Source of the DNA: Sarcocystis neurona
Lineage: Eukaryota > Apicomplexa > Conoidasida > Eucoccidiorida > Sarcocystidae
Direction: 5' to 3'
Length of the DNA stretch: 64,000 nt
Assembly: GCA_000727475.1 (NCBI GenBank)
Contig: KL647313.1
Span: forward strand, 1,713,214-1,777,213
Of the stretch, positions 13,601 through 23,104 are shown piece by piece. The notes under the pieces are model-generated. The model was not told the origin of the DNA. It did not search any database and saw only the letters and a program-made list of their open reading frames with translations. Numbering within the stretch: position 1 is the first letter of the stretch; each line of letters begins with the position of its first letter. The translations under genes and the position numbers were made by a program.

Positions 13601-16600
13601 TATATATACAGCGGTGCGCACACACATACACGCACATACACAGGTACACATACACTATGTGTACATATGTATTATATTAATAACATACAAGGCACAATAA
13701 GGCACAACGTAAATTGACATATATATATACACACAGGTAGATACACACAAGTACATAGAGATACGTCTGAATAGATATACATATACATATTTATAGACAT
13801 AGGTACGTACACATGTCTATATTTATCTGTGTGTGGGCCGGCGAAAGGGCCTCAGAAAGGCATATGAGCCTGTTACTTTGCAGAAGTCGCAAGAGAGAGG
13901 GAGGAAGAGAAGTGTGGGTAAGCGCTGATGCATGCGCATGCAGCGCAGTTCTCCACGCCTGCCGCCGTCTTTTCTCCGTTCGTTTGAAAGTGTCCGCGGC
14001 CTCTTCTTCCCCACCTTTTCTACTGTCGAGCAATGCTTTGCACAGGAAGTTGTTGCCAGGCGCGACGAAAAAACAAGGCGGGCGGCATGTCTCCATAACA
14101 GACGCATGCACGTAGGCTTCTTCTACACGCATGTTTGTACATATGTCTGTTCACATATTTGTAGAGAACGAGAGAAGGCGCGTGGACTGCGACATAAAGA
14201 GACTGATTAATTCGTGACCCTCTATGAAAACAGCTATTTCGACTGCCGAAGGAAAAAGCAATGAAATTCACACTTCTCACGCATCTGTACAAATATATAT
14301 ATATATACTTACACAGACACATCTTCATATATATATACATACGCATATACGTATACATATATATATATATATACACGCACATCTACGCATGCGTAGAGTT
14401 ACAGGGTTCGCTAGTGCTCTACGGGGAACGTGCAAGAGATAGGAAAATTTGTGAAAACTTTTTCTCTGCGCGCCTGGGGACTTTGAAGAAGAAAAAGTTC
14501 TTCTCTTCATGTGGCTCGTCTTCACCGATGCGTTGTTGTCTCTGCACCCATCACTGTGTCTATTTGAATGCATGTGTGCCCTCCACTCCACAAGCACATG
14601 CGCTTCACCTTGTCTTACCGAGTCTCTGCTCGGCAGCAGCATGCCAGGTGAGCGGTGCAGCACGGGCGCCTTGCCTTCGAGCGCGGCCTGCAGCAAACCT
14701 TGCAGAAGCAGCGGGCGACCCTCTCCCTGCTGTTCGCTTTCTGCTCCTCCCAAGCGAAAGTGCTGTGCTGCTCTCTGCCGCATGCGCAGCGGCAGCAGCA
14801 AAACGCAGCCGCAGACAAAGAAGAAGCAGAAGCAGCAGCATTCTTCACGCAAGAGACGAAACAGACACTTCCGAGCGCTCGAGAGAGGCAAATCTCAAAA
14901 TATACACACTGATGTACATATATATACATAAATGTATGCACACGTGTTTACTGCCCAGAAAAACGCGCGCTTCAGTATATTTCCAACAATTTATACATAT
15001 ATATATATATGGATAAGTGTGTGTACGTATATGTGGCGTCTATACACAAGCGACGGAGGGGCAGAGGACGTGGTCGATATATACTCAACAGGCCTCAGTC
15101 TGCATGCAGACGTCAACACGATGTATGTGTGTATCTATATATATATATATGCGGGTACTCATGTATATATACATATATATTTATATAAGCATATTTTACT
15201 CGTATGTATATATATAGAGAGAAAGGGAGAGAGAGAGACATACACACACACACACAACATACGTTTGTTTACATATACATATATACATATATATATATAT
15301 GTGTGTGTGTGTGCGTATGTAGACTTTCATGTATGGATTAATAGGGTAATTATACATATCTGTACATACATAAGGAGAGGGAGAGAGAAACATAGATTTG
15401 CTTGCACATATATATATATATGTATATATGTGTTTACATGTATGTGTGTGTGTGTGTGCGCATGTAGAACTTCAGACATATATTTGTTGGGTAGGCTGTG
15501 GGCAGGCACGTATCTATGCAGCAGCGGCGACAGTGGGGAAGGAAGAGAGAGCCCCAAGGGCAGATTATAGAGAGACAGGAAGAAAGGTGACGAGAAACGA
15601 AAGCAGGTGCGGCACTTCTCTGGGAGGAGAAGATTCTCTTCAATTAAATGTCTTCCCCTACACGCGTGAATTCACCTGTTTGTGCAAGCATACATGTCGG
15701 CCTGTGCGCGTGCATCGATATTGGGCCATGCGCATGCATGCGTACCGGCCTGTGTGCATGCATGCATATACAGAGAGCACTGACAGAGCGACAGCACACG
15801 CTGCTTCTTGTATGATCGGAAATTTATGTAGACGCCTACACAAACAAGCCTATATGCATACAAATACACGAAGAGAGAAACAGAGACATAGATACATACG
15901 CCCATATATATGTATAGGTGTAGTCGGTGTCATCGTAGGTGTTCAAATATATACGCGGACATTCGTGCATGCGATGTAAAGATACAGAGACGCATATATA
16001 TATATATATACATACGTACATACATAGACATACACAGGTATCAAACATATAGTTATATATAGACATACATACATATTTATATATATATATATATACATGC
16101 ATATAAATAGAGCGTGTCACAATATATATATTCGTATATATACACAGAGATTTATACATATATATATATATGTGCATGCTGATGTGAAGATACAAAGATG
16201 CAGATATGTATACAAGCGTACCACGTGTAGATACACATAGACATACATGTGCGTATATACACTGCATGTCATCTTATACCTTCTCGTCCACACACGTAGG
16301 TATATATATATATATATACGCCGACGTGAAGATACAGAGACACATATATGTATATAAATATACATATATATATATATACACGTACATCTATGCATGTGTC
16401 ACACTTATATATACATGTATATACACGCACGTGTATTGGGTGCCACCATATTTGTTGGCCTATATATATATATATATATACACGTTGATGTGAAGAAACA
16501 GAGACGTACGCACATACATATATGTCACACCTATACAGATATACACGTACATATGTACGCATATATATATATATATAGAGAGAGAGAGATAGATAGATAG

Positions 16601-19236
16601 ATAAACAGATGCACACATAAATGTATATATTCGTACATATATGTGCTTTGTGTTCGTCAATGTGATGAGGTAGGCACATACGCACACACACACGCACACA
16701 CACACACACAGACACATATTCATACATGTATTTCTACAGATACCACGGAGGAGGTCTGGCGCAGCGGCGTGTGTGCGTATATTTATATTTTTCTGTGAGC
16801 GACTATAGAAATGTGTACGAGTTTCGTGGAAACGTAGCGTCTGTAGCCCCAGAGTTGCAAGAAGCTGCACGGAGAAATGGATATTTGTAAGCAGCTGCGT
16901 AGGAACTGCTTCGGCTCTGTTGATCCCGCCAGGAGGCGACGCGCATCTTCGTACTCGCAAGGAGACACAGAGACAGAGAGACGGAGACGGAGACACGGAC
17001 GGACAGACACGCACATATAAATACGCATAGAGAGACGCCGGGGGACAGAGAGACGGAGAGACACACACACACAGAGAAAGACAGAGAGACACGAACTTCA
17101 CGGACGCATGCGTCAATCAAGTCTGTGCAGAAAGAGAGTGAGGGACAAAGACATGGGCAGTACGTCAAGAATACGTAGTCAAAAGGCCTATAAAGCTGTC
17201 TACCTTTCAACAAAGACTATATATACCTAACACATATATATATATACACAAGAGTCTATGTGTTTCCGCAGAAACAAACACATTTGCAGACACATATACA
17301 TATACATATATATATATAGCTTCTTTCTGTGAATAGATAGATCGACAGAGAAGTGTATATATGTGTATATATTTGTATTTGTGTGCATCAGTTTGCAAGG
17401 AGGGACAGGCATACCACAGAAACATTTGTGTACACACATATGTCTATAGAGACACATACGTATACGGAGATATATTGATGTGTTTGATTGATAATAAAGA
17501 AGACATAGGTGGGTATGTATATGCTCTTTCTGTATATGACGGTGCATAGATGCACGTAGGGGAATAGTGAGAAGAATATATGTGTGTGTCCACACGCACA
17601 TATATATACATATCGTTGTGTATAGTTACGAGGAGATAGGCAGATAGACAGAGATGTATACATCCGCCCGTGTAGACACACATATGGCTGTCGATTGACG
17701 AAAAGACAGAGAGAGGGAAGGACAACTCTAGAACTGAGAGTTATATATATATAGTTATCATTCCCCTACATGCTTCTATGTACCGTCATATATAGAGGGA
17801 GCATATATGCACACCTATATCTTCTTTATTATCAATCAAATACATCAAAGCAGGGAGGACATGAGAAAGCAGCACGGGTCAGTCACTTCACTCGCGCGAC
17901 TGTTGAACAGAGTCCGTCGCCCACTCGGGCACCCCGCGACGCGTACAACATCCGCTGCATGCAGAAAAAAAGAATTTCACTTTCCCACGTACACACACGC
18001 ATATGTACATACATACACCAATACACAAATGCACACATACATACATACATGCACACCAACACATAGATACACACACATAGATACATACATACACACCTAT
18101 ACATACATACCTATACACACATACCTGTACATGCATATATATACATACATACATACCTATACATACATACCTATAACATACATACATATACATACATACT
18201 AATACATACATACATACACACACACACATACGTATATACAGAGACCTACATATACACTCCAGAGTGCACCCACGCACAAAACAGTGCTACACACATATAT
18301 CTACATGTGTGTGTATATCCACAAAAGTACAGAGAGAGAGAGAGGTAGAGAGCCCGATACGACCACGTTGCGGCGCATGCAGACGAAAATACCTCTGCAG
18401 ACTCCAGAAGCGCATGCGGAGTGAAGGCAGGGACGGGCTGCAGCAGCGCTTTGATGAACCAGTTGCCGGCGTCCTCGGCAAGTAGGCAGTTCAGCATGCC
18501 CTTAGCATCTTCGCTACTGCCCGTGACTGCTGTGTCGATCTCCAATGTTGCGAGAACGGCTGCCCAGTAGTCTGCTGCTGTGGGGAAACTTCCGCCCTTC
18601 GGCTCCGCGGGCGGCGCCCGCTGCGGCGCGTCCTGCAGCACGCCTTCCGCCGCGTCCAGCAGCTGCGTCTTTGATATATATGCTTTCACCTGCGGGACAG
18701 CAGCGAAGGGAAGGGGAGAAGGGAAGGGGCGGAAAAGCAAAAGGGACAGAAAGCGGCAGCCGGGGTCTCAGAAGAAACGCCGTTCTCTTCCGTCGCTGGT
18801 GACATGAAATGTGACCGTCTCACAATATCTATCCCAAGTTGCTGCACGTCGACGGCCACAAGGTGAGGGGCCTTACACTTGTATATATATTGACGCAGAT
18901 AAGCAATATATATATATATACACATACACGCGAGAATACATATATATATATATATGTATATGTATGTGTACAGGGGGCCGATATAGGTATATATGTATCT
19001 ATGTATATATATATATATGTTGACGCAGGTGTGCTATATATATACACACATACACGCGAGAATGCATATATATATATATATACATATATGTATATATCTA
19101 AAGGTACATATAGAAGGCCGCTATATATATATATGTATATATATTGACGCAGATGTGCTATATATATATATATACACACATACACGAGAGAGAATATACA
19201 TATATATATATATATATGTTTGTGTAGGGGGCCGCC

Positions 19237-19267
<31 letters not shown>

Positions 19268-22221
19268 ATGTTGACGCTGATGTACTATATATATACACAC
19301 ACATACACGCGAGAAGATATTATATATATGTATGTACAGATATATGTATCTGTATAGGGGCCCGCTATACACATATATATATATATATGTATAGAGAGAG
19401 ACAGACACACATATACAGACACAGAAACAGACAGAGGGGAAACAAACAGACGTGCAGACGGGGTGACAGGACATATCAACACGACAAGCATGCAGCAAGT
19501 GTTCTGGGAAGACAGTCACCTAGGTCCGCCTGCATGCAAAATATATATATATACATATATACGTAGGTAAAAGTGACAGCGGCGGCCACTGCAGTAGCAG
19601 CCGCGGCGGTTGCATACAGGGAAGAACAGCAACAGCAGCGCGGTGAGGAGAGCAGGGGGGGGGCATGAGCGCCTGCCGCGAGCAAGCAGCATCGCAAGGA
19701 GTAAGAGCAATAGCAGAAAGACGAGCAGCAGCTGCAGCACGAACACGAGCAGCACCTGCAGCAGCAATACGAGCAGCAGCACCAGGAGTCAGAGCAGCAG
19801 AAGCGGCAGGAATACGAGCAGCAGCAGCGGGAACACACGAGCAGCACCTGCAAAAATACAAGCAGCCGAAGGAGCAGCAACGGCAGGTCTAAACGCAGCA
19901 GCAGCAGGAGCTCGAAGAGCAGCAGCAGCGGCCGTGCGAGCAACACCTGCAGCAGTAAGAGCAGCAGCAGCAAAGACGAGGGAAGTTACCTCCGTGGCGC
20001 ATTTTTGCAAGTCGACGAGAGTTCCGCCGGAGTAGACAGCGAGGGTAATGACGATGCAGCCGGCACGAGCAGGTACTTTGTAGAGATCGACGTAGAGCGT
20101 TGCCTCGCGTAGCTGGATACTGCCACCCGCCAGGACGGGATTTTTATAGAAGATGCAGTCGATATACTCTCCATCATGAGTAAAGACGAAGGCGTGCACG
20201 TCTGCAGCAGATATGCATGCAGCCGCCGAAAACAGAAAAATAGCCTTCACAGATACGCACACAAACAGCCAGACACTTGACGCCGTCCACGGGCCCCTAC
20301 ATAAAGAAGCAACCCGCGTCGTCAGCTCCCCACCTATCAACCGGCTGTCTCACACACTTCCGTTTACTTACGTACATACATAGATACATATAAATATACA
20401 CATGCGAATGCACATACACGCGTATACACATGTATGGAGAGAGACGTATGAACAGACACGCGCACGCACGCATGTCTCTCGATATGTGTACGCCAGCCAG
20501 CAGACTGCCTCACACACCGCCGTTGGCTTCCCCACATACCTAGACACATACGAGTACACATATGCAAATACTCATATACCCACGTTTGCGTGTACAGACG
20601 TATTTACACGTATGAAGATAGACGTATCGACGGAGCCGACTCCACACGCACATCACCGATATATGTACGTCGTCGACATGGAGAAGAAGAGGTGGGAGCT
20701 GCTGCTCGACGAAACTGCCGTCGTCGCACGCAAAAGGGCCAAAAACAGCAGCGCCAAGACACAACTGCCGAACGATACTTCCGTCTCGCCCTCTCTCCGT
20801 CGGTATCTCGCGCTCTCTTTGTGTCCGTTCTATCACTCTCCTTGTCCGTTTTCACTCTCTCTACATCTTTCGCGACTTATTTTCGTCTCTCTCAACCTCT
20901 CTATCTTTCTCTCTGTCCGCCTCTCTTCCTGTTTCTCCTTCTCCGTCCTCCCTCTGTATCTATTTGTCTCTCTCTATATATCTTCCTTTTTGTCTCTCTC
21001 TTCCTCTCCATCTCTGTCTCTCCGTATCGATCACTTCCCCTGTCTCTCTTTACAGCTGTCTCTCTACCTCTGTGTCTCCGTCTCCGTCTCCCCTCCCCTC
21101 GGCACACGGAGATGAGAAGGTGGCAGCAGCATGCACGGCGACACACCGCGCCGTCAATAAACCTTGTGACTTCCATACGGATGATACGCAGGCAGACACG
21201 GAGACAGAGACCTGAAAGATTGGAGAAGCAAATGTGCAGAAGAATCTGCCTCTCCCACAAATTTGGGGTGTCAGGCCATCCCCCTCTTTCGTCCTGTCTC
21301 GCTGTCTCGCTCCCTCCTTTCTCTCTGTCTGTGTCTGCAACTTCTTCCTACAAACGACCGCTCCCACCGGGACTCTGGCGTTTTTATATTATAACATTTT
21401 GCCCTACCCTTCCCCTTTCCGCCTTCCCTCTTCTCTTCCCGCCTTTCCCCTTCTTCCCTTTCTTTGCTGGAAACGCGTGCAAGTCCACAGATGTACATGT
21501 GTGGACTCAAGCAGCAGGAGACGGCTAAGAAGCCCAGGGGCACGCGTAGAAAATGCCTGCATCTAAATAAAATAGACGTGTGGGCGAGAGAAGAAGAACA
21601 GCGTCCACGCATATGTCTCTGGCCACGCATCGAGAAAAGGACGAGCAGGAACCAGATATATTTCCACAACCCGCAGACAGACAGCAGGCAGGCTTGAACA
21701 CATAAATATACAGTAGTTTATACAGGAGAGAAAACAGAGAGAGAGAGAGAACGAAAGAGAGAGTCATGTACATATGTGTATGTATGTATATAGAGAGAGA
21801 AAGAGAGAGAAAGAATGCGTAATGTACATCTATATACAGAGAGAGAGACAGAGAGAGAGAGGAATAGACAGTTATGTACATGTGTATATATATATATGAG
21901 AAATTGACAGTTATGTACATATATATATATATATATATGCACAGGTGTGTATGGAGCGAGAGTTATGCACACATAGACATATATAGAGAGAGGAAGAGAG
22001 AGAGAGAAGGGACGAGAGACTCACGTACATGTATACATTTAGACCGAGTTATGTACACACATGTTCAGAGAAACATACAGAAAGGGAGAGTTATGTACAT
22101 TAGTATATCGAGAAAGACAGAAAAAAAGAAGGAACAGAGAGTTACGTACACATAGAGAGAGAGAGAAAGAGAGAGATATGCGTATATGTATATACATGGA
22201 CAGTCGGCATACGAGGGCTCA

Positions 22222-22258
<37 letters not shown>

Positions 22259-23104
22259 TATGTATGTATGGAAGTGGACAGTCTATATAGAGGGACTTAC
22301 TATATATATACATATATACACATATATATTTGTGCCGCCACATGTATACAGTGATGCCCGCGCGTCTATAAAGACGCAGGTGTATCGGCAGTGGCGAGGG
22401 TAGCAAGAATTCAGGCCTACGGATATACGTGGGAAGAGAGCCTCTTTCCGCAGGCACATCTATAAGATTTATATAATTCTAAATTAATACGAAGATACAT
22501 CATAAAATTTCATAGTATGAATATATGTGTTGAGCACCATCACTAATTACACACCTCACGTCTGTGTAGATGCTGCAGAGATGTACCAAGTGAAGATTCA
22601 AGCGGCAGTGTATCCGCAGCAGCAGCAGCGGTAGCAGAGGGAAAGACTGCAGGAGCCTCATGCAGGAAAGGAGAGGAGCAGCGACGCAGCCAGAAGCGTG
22701 CCGGCAGAACAACAGCAGCAGCAGTGCCAGATGACGCAGGACAACAGCAGTCGCAGCTTAGCAAGTAGCAGCACAGGGGCAAGCGAAGGTGGCAGCGAGG
22801 TAGCAGCAGCAGCAGAAGACGCGCAGCAGCAGCAAGAGGGCAGACGCGGCGGGAGTCGCTGCCCAATAACCCGGCAGCAACAGCAGCAACAAGGCGAGTC
22901 TATACAGGGCGTACCGACGTCTAGCTGCTGCGCTTTGTCGGTGCTCTTAAAGTCAACAGTGAGCCACCGGATGGGAGGAAGTGCTTCATCTGCTTCTGCT
23001 GCTCCTGCTGTTGCTGCTCCTTGGCGGCCAACGTCGGTGCGCGGCAGCAGCAGCGAAGACCACGGCGTCCCGAAAACAAATTTCCGGCGCTCGGGAACTT
23101 TCAT
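4184..23104 (-). CDS. TerD-like domain protein with coiled-coil tail (split gene, at least 11 exons)
   Basis: Proposed exons, in transcript order: 23104-22915, 20201-19990, 18689-18393, 16953-16819, 14774-14619, 11318-10669, 10368-10032, about 8215-8050, 6469-6386, 5001-4788, 4665-4184. All borders are GT..AG and codon phase is compatible at each junction, except that the upstream edge of the 8 kb exon is unresolved. The product would be about 970 residues. Residues about 42-140 resemble TerD (Pfam TerD family; calcium-binding stress proteins linked to tellurite resistance in bacteria and also found in some eukaryotes). The rest is an unrecognised helical region, an acidic Ser/Glu stretch, Gln/Glu/Arg coiled coil and a Ser/Ala-rich region with a helical C-terminus. 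No signal peptide or membrane segment is evident. Function is unknown. The strand is supported by the sense CAG content of its exons. Later exons could belong to a second gene. Confidence 0.6.
4788..5001 (-). CDS. Exon 10 of TerD-like gene
   Basis: The exon is 71 codons plus one base. The acceptor is TTTCTCCTTCTTTGCAG and the donor G|GTGAGG. It begins [20 protein letters not shown], then has an Ala-rich stretch and ends [11 protein letters not shown]. The spare G joins AC of the last exon to encode Asp. An alternative donor (GCC|GTGAGT) inside it would shorten the exon but break phase with the next one. Confidence 0.6.
5002..8049. repeat. Introns with (TA)n and (TATC)n tracts
   Basis: Introns of the minus-strand gene, interrupted by its exon at 6386-6469. 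(TATC)n and (TA)n lie at about 5880-5990, (TA)n at 6110-6140 and 6295-6325, and an irregular (GATA/GACA)-type region at 6700-7060. Long open frames crossing this area on the minus strand (for example 7190-8599) are frame-wide products of simple sequence. Confidence 0.6.
6386..6469 (-). CDS. Exon 9 of TerD-like gene
   Basis: A 28-codon exon in phase 0 with an excellent acceptor (CAAATCTTTCTTCTAG) and CAG|GTGCGT donor. It reads [20 protein letters not shown] followed by PQHPVSPQ. A competing plus-strand frame exists at 6359-6715 but has no comparable splice signals. Confidence 0.58.
8050..8215 (-). CDS. Exon 8 of TerD-like gene (coiled coil; 5' edge uncertain)
   Basis: The supported part reads [20 protein letters not shown] then [19 protein letters not shown] and AQSLTE, ending at GAG|GTGAGC. 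It is a charged helical segment that would continue the coiled coil. Upstream the frame stays open through Gly/Arg/Glu-rich DNA to about 8.43 kb. No acceptor in that stretch fits exon 7's phase 0 cleanly, so either an exon is missing between 8.3 and 10.0 kb or a weak acceptor is used. Confidence 0.5.
8216..8930. repeat. CAG/GCA triplet array (CTG on the gene's sense strand)
   Basis: Dense imperfect CAG/GCA repeats on the plus strand from about 8390 to 8810. All six frames are largely open. Relative to the minus-strand gene this is an intronic CTG array upstream of exon 8. Confidence 0.7.
8931..10031. repeat. Purine-rich block, then TA/CA simple repeats
   Basis: About 8940-9300 is strongly purine-rich on the plus strand (GGAAAG/GAGAGGAGGAAG). 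On the sense strand of the minus gene it would be an extended pyrimidine tract. Positions 9490-9840 carry (CA)n, (TA)n and (CATA)n with a duplicated word, ATGTGACTACATGTATACAGA, at about 9687 and 9786. No exon is supported, although a missing one may lie here. Confidence 0.5.
10032..10368 (-). CDS. Exon 7 of TerD-like gene (coiled coil)
   Basis: The exon is one base plus 112 codons, ending CAA|GTATGT. After an acidic start ([21 protein letters not shown]) it has a heptad-like coiled coil: [15 protein letters not shown], then [20 protein letters not shown] and [11 protein letters not shown]. The intron separating it from exon 6 is only 300 bases. A parallel or oligomeric coiled coil is inferred. 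Confidence 0.7.
10669..11318 (-). CDS. Exon 6 of TerD-like gene (acidic, Ala/Ser-rich)
   Basis: The exon is 216 codons plus two bases. Its acceptor is TGGTGCTACTGCAG and its donor TTG|GTACGT. It opens [19 protein letters not shown] and closes EDEGALPYI; between them are Ala, Glu and Gln runs and Arg-rich patches. The two spare bases (TG) join C of the next exon as a Cys codon. Composition is typical of coccidian low-complexity linkers, with no domain. Confidence 0.65.
11319..11815. repeat. CAG array upstream of exon 6 (sense-strand CTG)
   Basis: Imperfect CAG repeats on the plus strand at about 11355-11800, ending in several copies of GGAGACCAGCAGCAG. In the direction of the minus gene they are CTG and run up to the exon 6 acceptor. 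Plus-strand Gln/Ser frames here are considered products of the array. Confidence 0.65.
11816..14618. repeat. Large intron with TA, CATA and CA microsatellites
   Basis: (TA)n and (CATA)n tracts occur at 12000-12215, 13010-13045, 13110-13135 and 13360-13790. Unique DNA at 12260-12790 has an open plus-strand frame (12263-12700, Lys/Arg-rich) without splice support. Another unique patch lies at 13840-14270. No gene is assigned apart from being intron of the minus-strand gene. Confidence 0.5.
14619..14774 (-). CDS. Exon 5 of TerD-like gene
   Basis: The exon is 52 codons in phase 0. On the sense strand the preceding intron is CTG/TTC-rich and ends CGGCAG; the donor is a strong TCG|GTAAGA. It contains [20 protein letters not shown] and [19 protein letters not shown], a short helical segment. 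The opposite strand has open frames here, but none has matching splice sites. Confidence 0.62.
14775..15969. repeat. Intron with TA/GTGT microsatellites
   Basis: (TA)n with (GTGT)n and GAGAGA occurs at 14990-15480, including two copies of a block 'ACATATATATATATATGTGTGTGTGTGTGCGTATGTAGACTT'-like at about 15280 and 15405 (the second diverged). The rest, to 15.97 kb, is mixed unique sequence. No exon supported. Confidence 0.45.
15970..16510. repeat. Four diverged tandem copies of a ~140-200 bp unit
   Basis: The core GATGTGAAGATACAGAGACG recurs at about 15976, 16180, 16325 and 16489, each followed by CATATATA-type tracts. The copies differ in length mainly through (TA)n. It lies in an intron of the minus-strand gene. 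Confidence 0.6.
16819..16953 (-). CDS. Exon 4 of TerD-like gene
   Basis: The exon is 45 codons in phase 0, with acceptor TCTCCTTGCGAG and donor CTC|GTACAC. It contains [19 protein letters not shown] and [14 protein letters not shown]. The context is intronic TA-rich DNA on both sides, and the non-repetitive mixed codons stand out. No family was recognised. Confidence 0.62.
16954..17476. repeat. Purine-rich (GAGACAGA)n tract and TA-rich intron
   Basis: Positions 16960-17150 are GAGACAGAGAGACGGAGAC-type repeats on the plus strand. On the sense strand of the minus gene this is a C/T tract directly upstream of the exon 4 acceptor. Confidence 0.55.
17477..17847. repeat. Inverted repeat, ~90 bp arms
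   Basis: The left arm (17477-17566, beginning GATGTGTTTGATTGATAATA) and right arm (17761-17847, ending TATTATCAATCAAATACATC) are near-perfect reverse complements, separated by about 195 bases. The arms are much better matched than surrounding DNA. No transposase frame lies between them. Confidence 0.75.
17990..18245. repeat. (CATA)n/(ACATACAC)n microsatellite
   Basis: Irregular tetranucleotide repeats of CATACATA, with CACACATA interspersions, on the plus strand. Confidence 0.75.
18393..18689 (-). CDS. Exon 3 of TerD-like gene
   Basis: The exon is 99 codons in phase 0, preceded by a long C/T tract and CAG acceptor (CCCTTCGCTGCTGTCCCGCAG) and ended by GAG|GTATTT. Joined to exon 2 it reads [13 protein letters not shown], fitting the TerD 'vknayvrl' strand. 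After that the sequence departs from TerD: a Pro-rich linker, then a helical stretch with [13 protein letters not shown] and [13 protein letters not shown] do not recognise this part. Confidence 0.72.
18885..19395. repeat. Tandem array, about five ~95-125 bp units
   Basis: Each unit has TTGACGCAG(G/A)TGTGCTATATATA, then CACACATACACGCGAGAA, a (TA)n core, and AGGGGGCCGC or a similar GC-rich word. Copies start near 18890, 19020, 19145 and 19270, with a partial unit at the end. The GC-rich words between TA runs make the array easy to recognise. It lies in an intron of the minus-strand gene. Confidence 0.7.
19560..19989. repeat. CAG/GCA array just after the exon 2 donor (sense CTG)
   Basis: Imperfect CAG/GCA/ACGAGCAG repeats on the plus strand. 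It directly follows the GTAACT donor of exon 2 in the direction of the minus gene, where it reads CTG and would encode Leu/Ala/Cys if read through. Confidence 0.65.
19990..20201 (-). CDS. Exon 2 of TerD-like gene (TerD core)
   Basis: The exon is 212 bases: it starts with two bases completing an Asp codon, has 70 codons, and ends GAG|GTAACT. Key matches to the TerD consensus are [29 protein letters not shown] (family: FYNNP..DGAV) and [19 protein letters not shown] (family: VDL.KVP..V..IV..V), followed by YSGG. The acidic GEGDDE loop usual between these blocks is missing; only REATLY lies there. That loop helps bind calcium in bacterial TerD, so metal binding may be lost (inference). Confidence 0.8.
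20202..22914. repeat. Intron 1 of TerD-like gene with pyrimidine tract and GAGTTATGTACA repeats
   Basis: The contents are TA/CATA repeats (20370-20600), a long plus-strand pyrimidine tract of TCTCTC type (about 20780-21110 and again 21290-21470), a dispersed tandem repeat with core AGTTATGTACA next to GAGAGAGA (21725-22165), (TA)n (22225-22260), and CAG triplets on the plus strand (22600-22900). A coding-looking patch lies at 20670-20790 but is unsupported. Confidence 0.55.
22915..23104 (-). CDS. Exon 1 of TerD-like gene (start codon, first TerD strands)
   Basis: An ATG at 23104 opens 63 codons plus one base, ending at a GTACGC donor (exon | GTACGC). It begins [14 protein letters not shown]. 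Its last part, [19 protein letters not shown], matches the TerD N-terminus, where a conserved strand leads into an Asp-rich 'DLDAS' turn. The spare G joins AC of the next exon to make Asp and gives LDVDVHAFVF across the junction, which is where TerD proteins read DLDASAFLL. The start is chosen as the only upstream Met before the domain. The upstream minus-strand sequence is unique rather than repetitive. Confidence 0.75.

Noticed and set aside
16819..18689. Dynein heavy-chain stalk similarity considered for the exons
   Set aside because: A faint '[12 protein letters not shown]' resemblance to the dynein stalk start was not supported by surrounding motifs (no AAA+ sequences).
18393..20201. Eimeria surface antigen (SAG) family
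   Set aside because: No signal peptide in the joined model, no six-cysteine pattern and no GPI signal; the TerD pattern explains the sequence better.
20590..21528. 312-codon plus-strand frame
   Set aside because: Mostly Leu/Ser/Phe translation of the TCTCTC tract in an intron of the opposite-strand gene.
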